A DNA stretch of 64,000 nucleotides from CAVXEH01 sp963805645 (lineage in GTDB: Bacteria > Chloroflexota > Limnocylindria > QHBO01). Positions 34,260 through 42,735 of this stretch are shown one piece after another (position 1 is the stretch's first letter; each line of letters opens with the position of its first letter). The notes under the pieces are model-generated. The model did not search any database. It was not told the DNA's origin and saw only the letters and a list, made by a program, of their open reading frames with translations. The stretch lies in contig CAWDVA010000010.1 of NCBI GenBank assembly GCA_963805645.1, forward strand, positions 124,001-188,000. Direction: 5' to 3'. The translations under genes were made by a program, and so were the position numbers.

Positions 34260-35816
34260 TCAGCCTCCATCCGCGGCGGCCAGCAGCCCGCCGCCAACCA
34301 GCAGCTCCCGCACGGCGCCGATGTCGGGCGCCGGCGATCGGTCCTCCGCCAGGTGCGGGACGACGCCGCGTACGGCGGCGTGGGCCGCCGCCACGCCCGC
34401 GCCGGGCCGCAGGGGAGCACGGAAGTCCAGGCCCTGCGCCGCGCAGAGCGCCTCGATGGCGAGCACCGTCTGCGCCCGATCGACCACCTCGCGCAGGTGC
34501 AGGGCCGCCGTTGCACCCATGCTGACGTGGTCCTCCTGGTCCGCGGAGGTGGGGATGGTGTCCACCGAAGAGGGATGCGCCAGGGTCTGCAGCTCGTTGA
34601 CCAGGGAGGCGGCGGTGTATTGGGTGATCATCAAGCCGCTCCCGAGTCCAGGATCCTCGGAGAGAAAGGCGGGCAGGCCCGAGTGGCGCGTGTCCACCAG
34701 CCGTGCCGTGCGCCGCTCGCTGATGGATGCCAGCTCCGCCACGGCGATCTTGGCGTGGTCCAGCACCAGGGCCAGCGGCTCGCCGTGGAAGTTCCCGCCC
34801 GAGACCACTCTGCCCTCGCCTTCGCCGTCCGCGGGCGGGAAGACGAGCGGGTTGTCCGTGGCGCTGTTGATCTCCACGGTGAGGATCCGCTCGAGCCCGT
34901 CGAGCACGTCACGCACGGCTCCGTGCACCTGGGGCATGCAGCGCAGGCTGTAGGCATCCTGCACCCGGTGCCCCGACTCGCGATGATTCGCGCCGATTTG
35001 GCTGCCTGCCAGCAGCTGCCGCAGGTGCGCGCCGGCGGCGACCTGGCCAGGGTGCGGCCGCGCCGCCAGGAGATCGGCGTCGAACGCGGCGCCGGTCCCC
35101 TCCATGGCCTCCAGGCTCATGGCCCCGATGACGTCCGCGCTCTCCGCGAGCCGCCGGGCGTCGTGAAGCGCCAGGCAGCCGATGCCGGCCATCAGCTGGG
35201 TCCCGTTGAGGAGCGCCAGGCCCTCCTTGGCCTCAAGGACCACGGGCTCCAGACCGGCGGCGGCAAGGGCCTCGTCGCCGCGCATGGCGCGGCCGTCGAC
35301 CTCCGCCATTCCCTCCCCAATGACCACGAGCGCGAGGTGGGCGAGCGGCGCCAGGTCGCCGGAGGCGCCCACGCTCCCGCGCGACGGAACCACCGGGTGA
35401 ACGCCGGCATTGAGCATGGCGCACAGCAGCTCGGCGACGGCCGGGCGCGCGCCGGAGAGCCCCACGGCCAGCGTGGCGGCCCGCAGCAGGAGCATGGCGC
35501 GCACCACGTCGGTGGGGAGCGAGTCGCCCATGCCCGCGGCGTGCGAACGGACGAGGTTTCGCTGCAGGCGCGCCGTCTGGGCCGGATCGATGCGCACGTC
35601 GGCGAGGTCGCCGAAGCCGGTGGTGACCCCGTAGACGGTGCGACCCTCAGCGACGACGCGCTCCACCACCGCGCGCGAAGCCGCCATTCGCTGCACGGCG
35701 TCCGGCGCGAGCGCCACGGGCCGGCCATGGCGTGCCACGTCGACCACCACCGCGACGCGCAGGTCGCGTCCGGTGAGCAGCAGCGGCGGTGGGTCGGACC
35801 GGTCGGTGGGCGCCAT
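34260..35816 (-). CDS. hutH: Histidine ammonia-lyase
   Basis: First step of histidine degradation: removes ammonia from L-histidine to give urocanate. The 518-residue protein has the self-processed MIO triad Ala-Ser-Gly in SRGSVGASGDLAPLAHLAL near residue 150. The N-terminal catalytic Tyr lies in RTVYGVTTGFGDLA, with NGTQLMAGIG, QDAYSLRCMPQVHGA, NSATDNPLVF and SGGNFHGEPLAL following in family order. The ATG at 35816 is 22 bases from the divergent PAP2 start; a TAGTAT element lies ten bases upstream, overlapping the PAP2 promoter. Tyrosine or phenylalanine ammonia-lyase is excluded only by the nearby hutU and folate genes. Confidence 0.95.
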   Translation of the reverse strand: MAPTDRSDPPPLLLTGRDLRVAVVVDVARHGRPVALAPDAVQRMAASRAVVERVVAEGRTVYGVTTGFGDLADVRIDPAQTARLQRNLVRSHAAGMGDSLPTDVVRAMLLLRAATLAVGLSGARPAVAELLCAMLNAGVHPVVPSRGSVGASGDLAPLAHLALVVIGEGMAEVDGRAMRGDEALAAAGLEPVVLEAKEGLALLNGTQLMAGIGCLALHDARRLAESADVIGAMSLEAMEGTGAAFDADLLAARPHPGQVAAGAHLRQLLAGSQIGANHRESGHRVQDAYSLRCMPQVHGAVRDVLDGLERILTVEINSATDNPLVFPPADGEGEGRVVSGGNFHGEPLALVLDHAKIAVAELASISERRTARLVDTRHSGLPAFLSEDPGLGSGLMITQYTAASLVNELQTLAHPSSVDTIPTSADQEDHVSMGATAALHLREVVDRAQTVLAIEALCAAQGLDFRAPLRPGAGVAAAHAAVRGVVPHLAEDRSPAPDIGAVRELLVGGGLLAAADGG

Positions 35817-35825
35817 GGCCGCACC

Positions 35826-35832
35826 TATACTA
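35826..35832. promoter_or_regulatory. Shared divergent -10 region for hutH and the PAP2 gene
   Basis: TATACTA reads as TATACT (35826-35831) on the plus strand, seven bases before the PAP2 GTG. On the minus strand it reads as TAGTAT (35827-35832), ten bases before the hutH ATG. The two promoters overlap completely, so initiation in one direction should exclude the other. Both messages would be leaderless or nearly so. Confidence 0.55.
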
Positions 35833-35838
35833 CGCACC

Positions 35839-36681
35839 GTGCGTCGCCTCCCGGACCCGACCAGCCGCCTGCTCGTGAGCGCCGACGCCAGGGAGCGGCT
35901 GGGGGGTGCCGTCCCGAGTCCCGCGGCCGCCTTCCTGCTGACCCTGATCGCGCTGCCCAGCCTCTTCTGGCTCATCGCACTCAAGCGCACGACCGAGGTC
36001 ACCGAGCCGGAGAAGTGGTTGATGACCACGGTTGTGCCGGCCATCCACAGCTGGGTCCAGTCCAACGCGGAGCCCATCGACGTCGCGCTGCGCGGGATCA
36101 GTGCCCTTGGCTCCGGGTGGTTCGTGGCGCTGGGTTTCGCGGCGGCGGGCCTGCTGGCCCTGGCCAAGGGGCGGCGTGACCTGGCCCTGCTCCTCGCCTT
36201 CGGTACCCTCGCCTTCCCCATCGAGTGGAGCCTGAAGTTCTTCACAGCCATACCCGAGATCAACGCGACCCAGCTGGTCAACGCCATGTTCAACGTGAAC
36301 AACATCGGCCTCGACGACATCGCGGACTTCCCCGCGGGGCACGCGCTGCGTGCGGTGGTCTTCTACGGGCTCATCGCCTTCTGCATCGCGCGCCTCTCGT
36401 CGGATCGGCGCCAGGGCATGACCGCCTACGGCGTCGCCCTGGTCCTGATCGGCGCCATCAGCCTGGTTCGGCTCTACCTCGGCGCCCACTACCCCATGGA
36501 CCTGCTGGGCGGCTGGATGGCCGGGGCCGCCCTCCTGTCGATCCTCGTCAGCGTCCATATCCTCAACATCGACGAGCGGATCCGGCGCAGGGCCGCCGCC
36601 CTCGCCTCCGGGATCGGGGACGACGGTCACCGGGTGGCTGTGCCGCTCCACCCGCCCGAATCCGATGGCGGGGCCGGCTGA
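35839..36681 (+). CDS. PAP2-superfamily membrane phosphatase
   Basis: A 280-residue polytopic membrane protein of the type 2 phosphatidic acid phosphatase superfamily, which includes undecaprenyl-diphosphate phosphatases. Motif C2 appears as PAGHALRAVVF (Ala replacing the usual Ser) and C3 as LVRLYLGAHYPMDLLGGW, with its His and Asp. C1 is degenerate (LKFFTAIPEI, lacking the Arg-Pro). About six helices are predicted. The GTG at 35839 follows a TATACT placed seven bases upstream. Its stop is three bases before the DedA gene, so the pair is cotranscribed and probably acts on membrane lipids. The weak C1 motif makes catalytic activity uncertain. Confidence 0.85.
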   Translation: MRRLPDPTSRLLVSADARERLGGAVPSPAAAFLLTLIALPSLFWLIALKRTTEVTEPEKWLMTTVVPAIHSWVQSNAEPIDVALRGISALGSGWFVALGFAAAGLLALAKGRRDLALLLAFGTLAFPIEWSLKFFTAIPEINATQLVNAMFNVNNIGLDDIADFPAGHALRAVVFYGLIAFCIARLSSDRRQGMTAYGVALVLIGAISLVRLYLGAHYPMDLLGGWMAGAALLSILVSVHILNIDERIRRRAAALASGIGDDGHRVAVPLHPPESDGGAG

Positions 36682-36684
36682 CCG

Positions 36685-37365
36685 GTGCTGGAGTTCATCG
36701 ACCGGGTCGTCATCCCGTTCTTCCTGTCGCTGTACGACGCGGTGGGCTATGTCGGGGTGGCGGTCGCCATCGGCATGGAGACCTTCATCCCCATCATCCC
36801 CTCGGAGGTGATCGTGCCCATGGCGGGCTGGAAGGTCAGCCAGTCGGTAAACGACCCGTCCGTCCTCGAGCCGCTGACCCACGCGCCGTGGAACTGGATC
36901 GCGGTGCTGCTGATCGCCACCGCCGGCGCCGTGGCGGGCTCCTTCGTGGGCTACCTCATTGGCCTGTGGGGCGGACGGCCGTTGCTGGACAAGTGGGGCC
37001 GCTACGTCCATATCCATCCCGAGGACCTCGACCGTGCCGACGCCTGGTTCGCCCGCTACGGCGACTGGGCCGTCTTCTTCGGCCGGCTGGTTCCCCTGGT
37101 TCGGGCGCTCATCAACTACCCGGCCGGCATCGCGCGGATGCCCATGGGCCGCTTCCTCCTGTTCAGCGCCCTGGGTTCGCTCCCCTGGAATGCAGCGCTC
37201 CTGCTGGGCGGCTACCTGCTGGGGGAGAACTATCGGACCCTGTACGACGCGGTGCGACCCTACGAGCTCGTGATCTACGCGCTGGTGCTGGTTGGCTTCG
37301 CCTGGGTGCTCTGGCGCTGGCTGCGCGGCGGTGCGCGGGGCGAGCCCGGCCAGACTCCCTCCTGA
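36685..37365 (+). CDS. DedA/SNARE-associated (VTT-domain) membrane protein
   Basis: A 226-residue DedA-family protein; members act in polyprenyl-phosphate or phospholipid flipping across the membrane. The re-entrant-loop signatures are present: GMETFIPIIPSEVIVPMAGW with the acidic Glu, GAVAGSFVGYLIGLWGGRPL, and FFGRLVPLVRALINYPAGI with the conserved Arg. LGSLPWNAALLLGGYLLG follows. A phospholipid phosphatase-like gene directly upstream, three bases away, strengthens a lipid-carrier recycling role. The GTG start at 36685 has weak ribosome binding and probably relies on coupling. Confidence 0.92.
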   Translation: MLEFIDRVVIPFFLSLYDAVGYVGVAVAIGMETFIPIIPSEVIVPMAGWKVSQSVNDPSVLEPLTHAPWNWIAVLLIATAGAVAGSFVGYLIGLWGGRPLLDKWGRYVHIHPEDLDRADAWFARYGDWAVFFGRLVPLVRALINYPAGIARMPMGRFLLFSALGSLPWNAALLLGGYLLGENYRTLYDAVRPYELVIYALVLVGFAWVLWRWLRGGARGEPGQTPS

Positions 37366-37387
37366 GCGCGAGGGCCGTCGGATCGCG

Positions 37388-37393
37388 CAGAAT
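37388..37393 (+). promoter_or_regulatory. -10-like element before the FGGY kinase
   Basis: CAGAAT ends six bases before the GTG at 37400, without a ribosome binding site; another candidate leaderless start. Confidence 0.35.
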
Positions 37394-37399
37394 GCGGCC

Positions 37400-38854
37400 G
37401 TGACTGCCGCCGAGCCGATCATCCTGGGCATCGACCTGGGCACCAGTGAGACCAAGGCCGGCCTGCTTGCCGGCGACGGCCGGCTGCTGGCCATGGCGCG
37501 GGCGCCGCATCCACTCGACCTGGAGGCGGGGAGCGGTCGTGCCGAGCAGGATCCGGAGGACTGGTGGTCGGCGCTGCGCACGGTGATTGCGCAGCTCGGC
37601 CCCGCGACGCGCGCTCCGGTCGCCGCGATCTGCTGCGTCGGCCAGGGCCCGACTCTGGTGGCAGCCGATGCGACCGGACGCGCGACCCGCCCGGCGATCA
37701 CCTGGATGGACCGCCGACCGGCGGCCCTCCTCGACCAGCTCGAATCGGCCACCGGCCTGAGCGGCTGGAGTCTCGGAATTCTTCCTGCGGCGCGATGGGT
37801 AGAGATCAACGATGCGGAGGCGGCCTCGCGAGCGCGGTGGTATCTGAACGCGTGGGAATGGGCTGCGTTGCGGATGACAGGGGTGGCGGCCATGTCGCGG
37901 GCGCCCGGCCAGCATCTTCTCGACTCTGACCGTGCCGCATCGACGGGGCTGTCAGATGAGCGGCTCCCCGCGGTGATCGGGACGGGCGCGATGCTCGGGG
38001 AGCTGCTCCCCGCGGTCGCTGCCGAGCTGGGCCTTGCGCCCGGGACGCCGGTGATCGCGGGCACGGTCGACTCATTCGCCAGTTTCCACGGTGCGGGCCT
38101 GCTTGATCCCGGCGATGCGGTGGACACCGGGGGAACATCGGGTGGCCTGGCCGTCTACTGGGACTCCCCGCCCGTCGTGCCGGAGGCCTGGGTTGCCGCC
38201 GCGCCACTTCCCGGCAGATGGCTGGTGGGTGGGGCCATGAGCGCCACCGGCCGGTCGCTCGACTGGCTGGCCGACGACGTGGTCGGGGGGAGGGTCGGCA
38301 CGGCCACCCTGGTGAGCGAGGCATCCCACATTCCACCCGGTGCCGAAGGCCTCGTGTTCCTGCCCTACCTCGCCGGGGAGCGCTCGCCATTGTGGGATCC
38401 CCTGGCCCGAGGGGCGTTCGTCGGGCTGACCCTCTCGCATGGCCGGGCGCACCTGGCGCGCGCCGTGCTGGAGGCGGGTGCCCTGGCGCTGCGTCACGTC
38501 GCGGCTCCGATCCGCAGCGCCGGCATCTCCATCGACGAGCTGCGGATCAGCGGTGGCCCCGCGCGGGGCGACATCTGGAACCAGATCAAGGCCGACGTGC
38601 TGGGCGTGCCGGTGGCGATCCCTGCCGTTCGCGACACGGCGGTGGCGGGTGCGGCGATCCTGGGGGCGAGCGGCCTGGGCCTGTACCCCGGTCTGCGCGA
38701 GGCGATCGAGGGGATGGTCCGCATCGACCATCGGCTGCAGCCCGATGCCCGCCACCGCGCGACCTACGACGCGCTCTTCGACGTCTACGCGGAGCTGTGG
38801 CCGGCCATCCGGCCCTTGGTCCACCGGCTCAACCACCTGCCCGGCACCAGCTGA
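37400..38854 (+). CDS. FGGY-family carbohydrate kinase (xylulokinase-like)
   Basis: A 484-residue sugar kinase of the ASKHA fold. The N-terminal phosphate-1 loop is ILGIDLGTSETKAGLL. AICCVGQGPTLVA and ITWMDRRPAALLDQLE form the substrate side, VIAGTVDSFASFHGAGLL and VDTGGTSGGLAVY the second nucleotide loop, and RISGGPARGDIWNQIKADVLG with VAGAAILGASGLGLY the C-terminal FGGY part. Overall it is closest in style to xylulokinase, but glycerol, fucose or erythritol kinases cannot be excluded. The GTG start is chosen because the fold begins immediately after it and a CAGAAT sits six bases upstream. No sugar isomerase or transporter lies beside it. Confidence 0.9.
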   Translation: MTAAEPIILGIDLGTSETKAGLLAGDGRLLAMARAPHPLDLEAGSGRAEQDPEDWWSALRTVIAQLGPATRAPVAAICCVGQGPTLVAADATGRATRPAITWMDRRPAALLDQLESATGLSGWSLGILPAARWVEINDAEAASRARWYLNAWEWAALRMTGVAAMSRAPGQHLLDSDRAASTGLSDERLPAVIGTGAMLGELLPAVAAELGLAPGTPVIAGTVDSFASFHGAGLLDPGDAVDTGGTSGGLAVYWDSPPVVPEAWVAAAPLPGRWLVGGAMSATGRSLDWLADDVVGGRVGTATLVSEASHIPPGAEGLVFLPYLAGERSPLWDPLARGAFVGLTLSHGRAHLARAVLEAGALALRHVAAPIRSAGISIDELRISGGPARGDIWNQIKADVLGVPVAIPAVRDTAVAGAAILGASGLGLYPGLREAIEGMVRIDHRLQPDARHRATYDALFDVYAELWPAIRPLVHRLNHLPGTS

Positions 38855-38896
38855 GGCGCCCCGGGGACCTTCCCGGAGGCCCGACCACGCGGGTGC

Positions 38897-38902
38897 TAGA
38901 AT
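38897..38902 (+). promoter_or_regulatory. -10 element of the FMN riboswitch transcript
   Basis: TAGAAT lies seven bases before the 5' strand of riboswitch helix P1, so the transcript would start at the aptamer. Confidence 0.6.
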
Positions 38903-38908
38903 TCGGGG

Positions 38909-39070
38909 GCTTTCGGGGCAGGGTGCAATTCCCGACCGGTGGTAGGGGTCCTGCGAGGCGGGATCGAGCCCACGAGCGGCTCGCTGCGTGCAGCGAGTGT
39001 CAGCAGATCCGAAGCGCGGCCGACCGGCCGCGCGACCGGAGCCGACGGTACAGTCCGGATGAGAGAGAGC
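38909..39070 (+). promoter_or_regulatory. FMN riboswitch (RFN element)
   Basis: Almost every conserved block of the FMN aptamer is present in order. The P1 strand GCTTTC is at 38909 and is followed by CGGGGCAGGGTGCAATTCCC and GACCGGTGGTA. GAGCCCACGAGC comes next, then two extra hairpins (CTCGCTGC/GCAGCGAG and GCGCGGCC/GGCCGCGC). GGAGCCGACGGTACAGTCC, GGATGAGAGA and the closing GAGAGC at 39065 complete it. P1 closes with U-G wobbles. The 150 bases downstream contain a CACCGT/ACGGTG pairing that could form the expression platform. It precedes an ABC transporter operon and predicts repression by FMN, marking that transporter as a flavin or flavin-precursor importer. Confidence 0.95.
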
Positions 39071-39219
39071 ACCGTCCGCCGTGCGCCGTGCACGGTGGAT
39101 GTCTTGGTCGACGCCCCGAGGCGAACGAAAGGAGCCTTGGGACGGGATCACGACCGCGGGCAGGACTGGCCGTTGCGACGGCCCCCGCCACACCAGCCGT
39201 TCGCACGGCTTCTCCCGCC

Positions 39220-39996
39220 GTGAGGATGGTGGACGTCAGCTACGCGTATCGGCGGGGGACCGCCCGGCGCATCGCGCTGAGCGGGGTCTCGCTGGAGGTG
39301 GCGACCGGGGAGTTCGTCGCCGTCATCGGTGCCAACGGCACGGGCAAGAGCACGCTCCTGCGGCTCATCGCCGGCCTGCTGACGCCGGACCAGGGGTCCG
39401 TGTCCGTCCAGGGTGAGCCCGTTATCGGGCCGGGACCGCGTGCGAGCCTGGTCTTCCAGGAGCCGCGTCTGCTGCCGTGGCGGACGACGCTGGACAACGT
39501 GGCCTTTCCGCTCGAGCTCGCGGGCTGGAGGAGTGAGGCGCGTCGGGCGAGGGCGGAGGAGCTCCTGCGCCTCGTCGGCCTGCGCGATGCGGACCATCTG
39601 CGACCCCATGAGCTCTCCGGTGGGATGCGGCAGCGTGCGTCGATTGCCCGGGCGCTGATCCTCGAGCCAGCGGTGCTGCTCCTCGATGAGCCGTTCAGCG
39701 CGCTCGACGCGCTGACCCGGGAACGCTTCAATCTCCACCTGCGCGCCCTGTGGCGAAAGACCGGGGCGTCGGTGGTGCTGGTCACCCACTCCATCCCCGA
39801 GGCGGTGCTGCTCGCCGACCGGGTGGTGGTCCTGACCGGTCATCCGGGGCGGGTGGCTGCCGTGGTGGACGTCGACCGCGGGACGGGATCAGGATCTGGG
39901 ACCTCGGCTGCCGGCAGTGACAGCGCTGCCGCCGCCATCCGGGACGCACTGCGCAGCGACGCCTCGCTGCCGACAGCCGCGGAGGACGGCTGGTGA
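39220..39996 (+). CDS. ABC transporter ATP-binding protein (riboflavin importer)
   Basis: A 258-residue ATPase of the nitrate/taurine/thiamin-precursor ABC type. Walker A is GANGTGKSTLL near residue 40, the Q-loop VFQEPRLLPWRT, the signature LSGGMRQRASIARAL, Walker B VLLLDEPFSALDAL and the switch His in LVTHSIPEAVLLAD. The GTG at 39220 is preferred, with an ATG two codons later as the alternative; upstream sequence lacks a start in frame. The permease start overlaps its stop. The riboswitch in front and the NMT1-like binding protein behind identify the system as the probable RibXY-type riboflavin transporter described for Chloroflexi. Confidence 0.92.
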   Translation: MRMVDVSYAYRRGTARRIALSGVSLEVATGEFVAVIGANGTGKSTLLRLIAGLLTPDQGSVSVQGEPVIGPGPRASLVFQEPRLLPWRTTLDNVAFPLELAGWRSEARRARAEELLRLVGLRDADHLRPHELSGGMRQRASIARALILEPAVLLLDEPFSALDALTRERFNLHLRALWRKTGASVVLVTHSIPEAVLLADRVVVLTGHPGRVAAVVDVDRGTGSGSGTSAAGSDSAAAAIRDALRSDASLPTAAEDGW

Positions 39997-40757
39997 CCCC
40001 CCGTGCGCTGCTGCACGACGTGGGGCCGGTGGCCCTCGCCGCCGCCGCCTTCGTCCTGGGATGGAAGCTCCTTGTGGTCGTTGCGGGCTACCCGACCTTC
40101 GTCCTCCCCGCGCCGGAGGTTGTTGCGCAGCGGCTGGTCACTGCGTGGGTCGATGGAACCATGGAGCCGCATGCCGCGGCGACCGCGCTCGAGGTCGCCA
40201 TCGGGTTCAGCGTGGGATCGACCCTGGCGCTTGGCGCGGGCTACCTCCTCGCCCGATCCCCGCTGGCCGGTCGTCTGCTCTCCCCGTACCTGGTCGCCGC
40301 CCAGGCGACCCCCATCCTGGCGCTCGCTCCGCTCCTCGCACTCTGGTTCGGCACGGGGCTGCTCTCCAAGGTGATCATCTGTGCGCTCATCGTGTTCTTC
40401 CCGGTTGCCGTTTCGGCCATGGTCGCCGTGCGTTCCGTCGATCGCCAGCTGATCGAGATGGCGAGCGCCTTCGGCGCCACGCGCCGACAGGTCGTCGCGG
40501 GGGTTGAGATCCCGGGCGCTCTGCCGGTCGTGTTCGGCGGGATCCGGGTTGGGGCCACGCTCGCGGTGGTGGGCGCCATCATCGCCGAGTGGGCCGGCGG
40601 CGAGCACGGGCTGGGCGTGCTCATCAACCTTGCGCGCGGCAGCCTGTTCGACACGCCCCTGCTCTTCGCCACCCTGTTCACCATCGCCGGCCTGGGCGTC
40701 GGCTTCTACCTGTTGATCGTGCTCGTCGAACGCCGCCTGGTCGGCGCTCGCGGCTGA
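39993..40757 (+). CDS. ribX: ABC transporter permease (riboflavin importer, RibX-like)
   Basis: A 254-residue BPD-type permease with six predicted helices. It contains the EAA cytoplasmic loop (EMASAFGATRRQVVAGVEIP), where it contacts the ATPase. The opening helix is VALAAAAFVLGWKLLVVVAG, followed by FVLPAPEVVAQRLV, typical of SsuC/TauC/ThiX-like permeases. Its GTG start overlaps the ATPase stop (GTGA). The symbol follows the RibX naming for FMN-riboswitch-controlled permeases; the substrate is inferred from the riboswitch and not proven by the protein itself. Confidence 0.9.
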   Translation: MTPRALLHDVGPVALAAAAFVLGWKLLVVVAGYPTFVLPAPEVVAQRLVTAWVDGTMEPHAAATALEVAIGFSVGSTLALGAGYLLARSPLAGRLLSPYLVAAQATPILALAPLLALWFGTGLLSKVIICALIVFFPVAVSAMVAVRSVDRQLIEMASAFGATRRQVVAGVEIPGALPVVFGGIRVGATLAVVGAIIAEWAGGEHGLGVLINLARGSLFDTPLLFATLFTIAGLGVGFYLLIVLVERRLVGARG

Positions 40758-40788
40758 TGTCACGTCGAGACGGCTTAGGAGGCTACTG

Positions 40789-41856
40789 ATGTTCGGAGTC
40801 GCACCGGCAGATCACGGCGGCCGAGGGCGCCGCGGGGCGGTGTTCGCGCTCGGGATGCTCGTCGTGCTGGGCGCGGCGTGCCAGGGCCGGGCAGGTGACA
40901 CGTCGAGCGGCGCAGCGGCCGGGTCCGGGTCGGCAGCCCCCGCCCCCCTGGTCGTGGGGCTCGGGTATATCCCCAGCGTGCAGTTCGCCCCGTTCTACCT
41001 TGCGCAGCAGGCGGGCTACTACCGCGACGCGAACCTCGCGGTCACGTTCGAGAACAAGATCGACCCGGATCTCATCACCCTGGTCGGCCAGGGTGCCGTC
41101 GACATCGGCATCGCCGATGGTACGAGCGTCATCCCGGCGGTGAGCCAGGGGATTCCCATCCGCTACGTGACCACCATCTACGCCCAGTTCCCGAACATCG
41201 TCTACGCGAAGGCGTCCAGCGGTATTCGGACCGCCGCGGACCTGCGGGGAAAGTCGATCGGCACGCCCGGGAAGTACGGCAGCAGCTGGATCATGCTCGA
41301 GGCCCTGCTCGCATCAGCAGATATGACCCCCTCGGATGTCGACGTGCGCCTGTATCCGGACTTCGGCCAGGGAACCGCGCTGGCCCAGGGCGCCGTGGAT
41401 GCGGCCACCGGCTTCTCCAACAACGAGCCGGTGGTGCTCCAGCTGTCGGGGACGCCGGTCAACGTGCTGCACGCGGACGCATCGGTGCCGCTCCCGGGGA
41501 ACGGGCTGATCGCGTCCACCGCGACCATCACCGCCAAGCACGCCGCGCTGGCCGCATTCGTGGCGGCCACGCTCAGGGCGATGCAGGAGATCAAGGCCGA
41601 TCCGGCGAAGGGCCTGGCGGCCGCGGTCGCCCAGGTCCCCGACCTCGGCAAGGATCAGGCCACCCAGCGCGCCATCCTGGACGCGACCATCGCAACCTGG
41701 ACCAACGCGAATGTCGCGGCCAACGGATACGGCGCCATCGATCGATCGGCGTGGGCGGCCACCGTGTCGTTCATGGCGAAGCTCCCCGATGGCCCCATCG
41801 CGGGCACGCCGCCGACGGTCGATCAGCTGGTTGACGAAAGCCTGCTACCCGCTTGA
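40789..41856 (+). CDS. ribY: ABC transporter substrate-binding lipoprotein (RibY-like, NMT1/THI5 fold)
   Basis: A 355-residue binding protein with a lipoprotein signal (FALGMLVVLGAAC). A Ser/Gly/Ala linker leads into an NMT1/THI5-like domain beginning VVGLGYIPSVQFAPFYLAQQ. Further landmarks are GQGAVDIGIADGTSVIPAVS, ADLRGKSIGTPGKYGSSWIM and AVDAATGFSNNEPVVLQ. A strong ribosome binding site (AGGAGG) precedes the ATG. It completes the operon started by the FMN riboswitch, so riboflavin is the expected ligand. Related proteins bind thiamin pyrimidines or nitrate, but the riboswitch argues against those. Its last 34 coding bases overlap the convergent folD gene. Confidence 0.9.
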   Translation: MFGVAPADHGGRGRRGAVFALGMLVVLGAACQGRAGDTSSGAAAGSGSAAPAPLVVGLGYIPSVQFAPFYLAQQAGYYRDANLAVTFENKIDPDLITLVGQGAVDIGIADGTSVIPAVSQGIPIRYVTTIYAQFPNIVYAKASSGIRTAADLRGKSIGTPGKYGSSWIMLEALLASADMTPSDVDVRLYPDFGQGTALAQGAVDAATGFSNNEPVVLQLSGTPVNVLHADASVPLPGNGLIASTATITAKHAALAAFVAATLRAMQEIKADPAKGLAAAVAQVPDLGKDQATQRAILDATIATWTNANVAANGYGAIDRSAWAATVSFMAKLPDGPIAGTPPTVDQLVDESLLPA

Positions 41857-42725
41857 GGGCGCCCGACGCCGTGCAACCGCTCCGCCGCGTCGAGCGTCTG
41901 CTCCACGATCATCATCGCGGTGACGGGCCCCACGCCTCCGGGGACGGGTGAGAGGGCGCTCGCGACGTCGCGGACATCCGCGGCCACGTCGCCGCAGATG
42001 CCCTCCTCGCACTCGTTGATCCCGCAGTCGATGACGACTGCGCCCGGCGCCACCATGTCGCGGGTGACGAGGCCGGGCGATCCGGCCGCCACCACCAGGA
42101 TCTCTGCGCGGCGGGTCTCGGACGCGAGATCGGCCGTGGCGCGGTGGCAGACCGTCACGGTGGCATTCGCGGCGAGGAGCAGGAGTGCCACGGGACGGCC
42201 GATGACCGGCGATCGACCGATCACGACGACGCGACGGCCGGCGACCCCGATCTCCGAGGCGCGCAGGAGGGTCATGACCGCCCGGGCCGTGGCGGGGACG
42301 AGGGCCGGCTCGTTCCGTGCCAGGTGGCCGGCGTTCACCGGTGTTGCTCCGTCCACGTCCCTGGACGGATCGATGGCACCGACGATCGCCGCGCCGTCCA
42401 GGCGTTCCGGGATGGGCTGGGCAACGACGATCCCGGCGGCTCCCGGACCGGCTCCCGGACCGGCTCCCAGGCCGCGAATCAGGTCGACCACCTGCGCGGT
42501 GTCGGCTCCGTCCTTGGGCTGCACGATCACCGGCTCGAGACCGGCACGGGAGGCCGCGCGTGACACGCTGGTGGCGTAGATGGCCGAGGGACCATCCGTC
42601 GAGAAGCGGACGATGGCCAGCCGTGGAGGACCGCCGGTCGCCGTCGCCAGCGCTTCGGCGCGCTCACGGGCCTGTGCGCGCAGGTCGCCGGCGACCGCTC
42701 TGCCGTCAAGCAGGCGGGCGCTCAC
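41823..42725 (-). CDS. folD: FolD-family methylene-THF dehydrogenase lacking cyclohydrolase residues
   Basis: Bifunctional FolD normally interconverts 5,10-methylene-, methenyl- and 10-formyl-tetrahydrofolate. This 300-residue member keeps the dehydrogenase parts: Tyr50 in SAIYATSVSRAA, DPSRDVDGATP, the NADP loop VVIGRSPVIGRPVALLL and SPVPGGVGPVTAMM. Aligned with E. coli FolD (YVASKRKA and GILVQLPLP), the catalytic Lys56 is replaced by Val54 and the supporting Gln98 by Ala102. Cyclohydrolase activity should therefore be lost. An Ala/Gly/Pro-rich insertion lies at residues 87-97. It starts with GTG ten bases after fchA, whose product makes methenyl-THF directly, so a dehydrogenase-only enzyme would fit. 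Confidence 0.88.
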   Translation of the reverse strand: MSARLLDGRAVAGDLRAQARERAEALATATGGPPRLAIVRFSTDGPSAIYATSVSRAASRAGLEPVIVQPKDGADTAQVVDLIRGLGAGPGAGPGAAGIVVAQPIPERLDGAAIVGAIDPSRDVDGATPVNAGHLARNEPALVPATARAVMTLLRASEIGVAGRRVVVIGRSPVIGRPVALLLLAANATVTVCHRATADLASETRRAEILVVAAGSPGLVTRDMVAPGAVVIDCGINECEEGICGDVAADVRDVASALSPVPGGVGPVTAMMIVEQTLDAAERLHGVGRPQAGSRLSSTS

Positions 42726-42735
42726 GATGGCTCTC

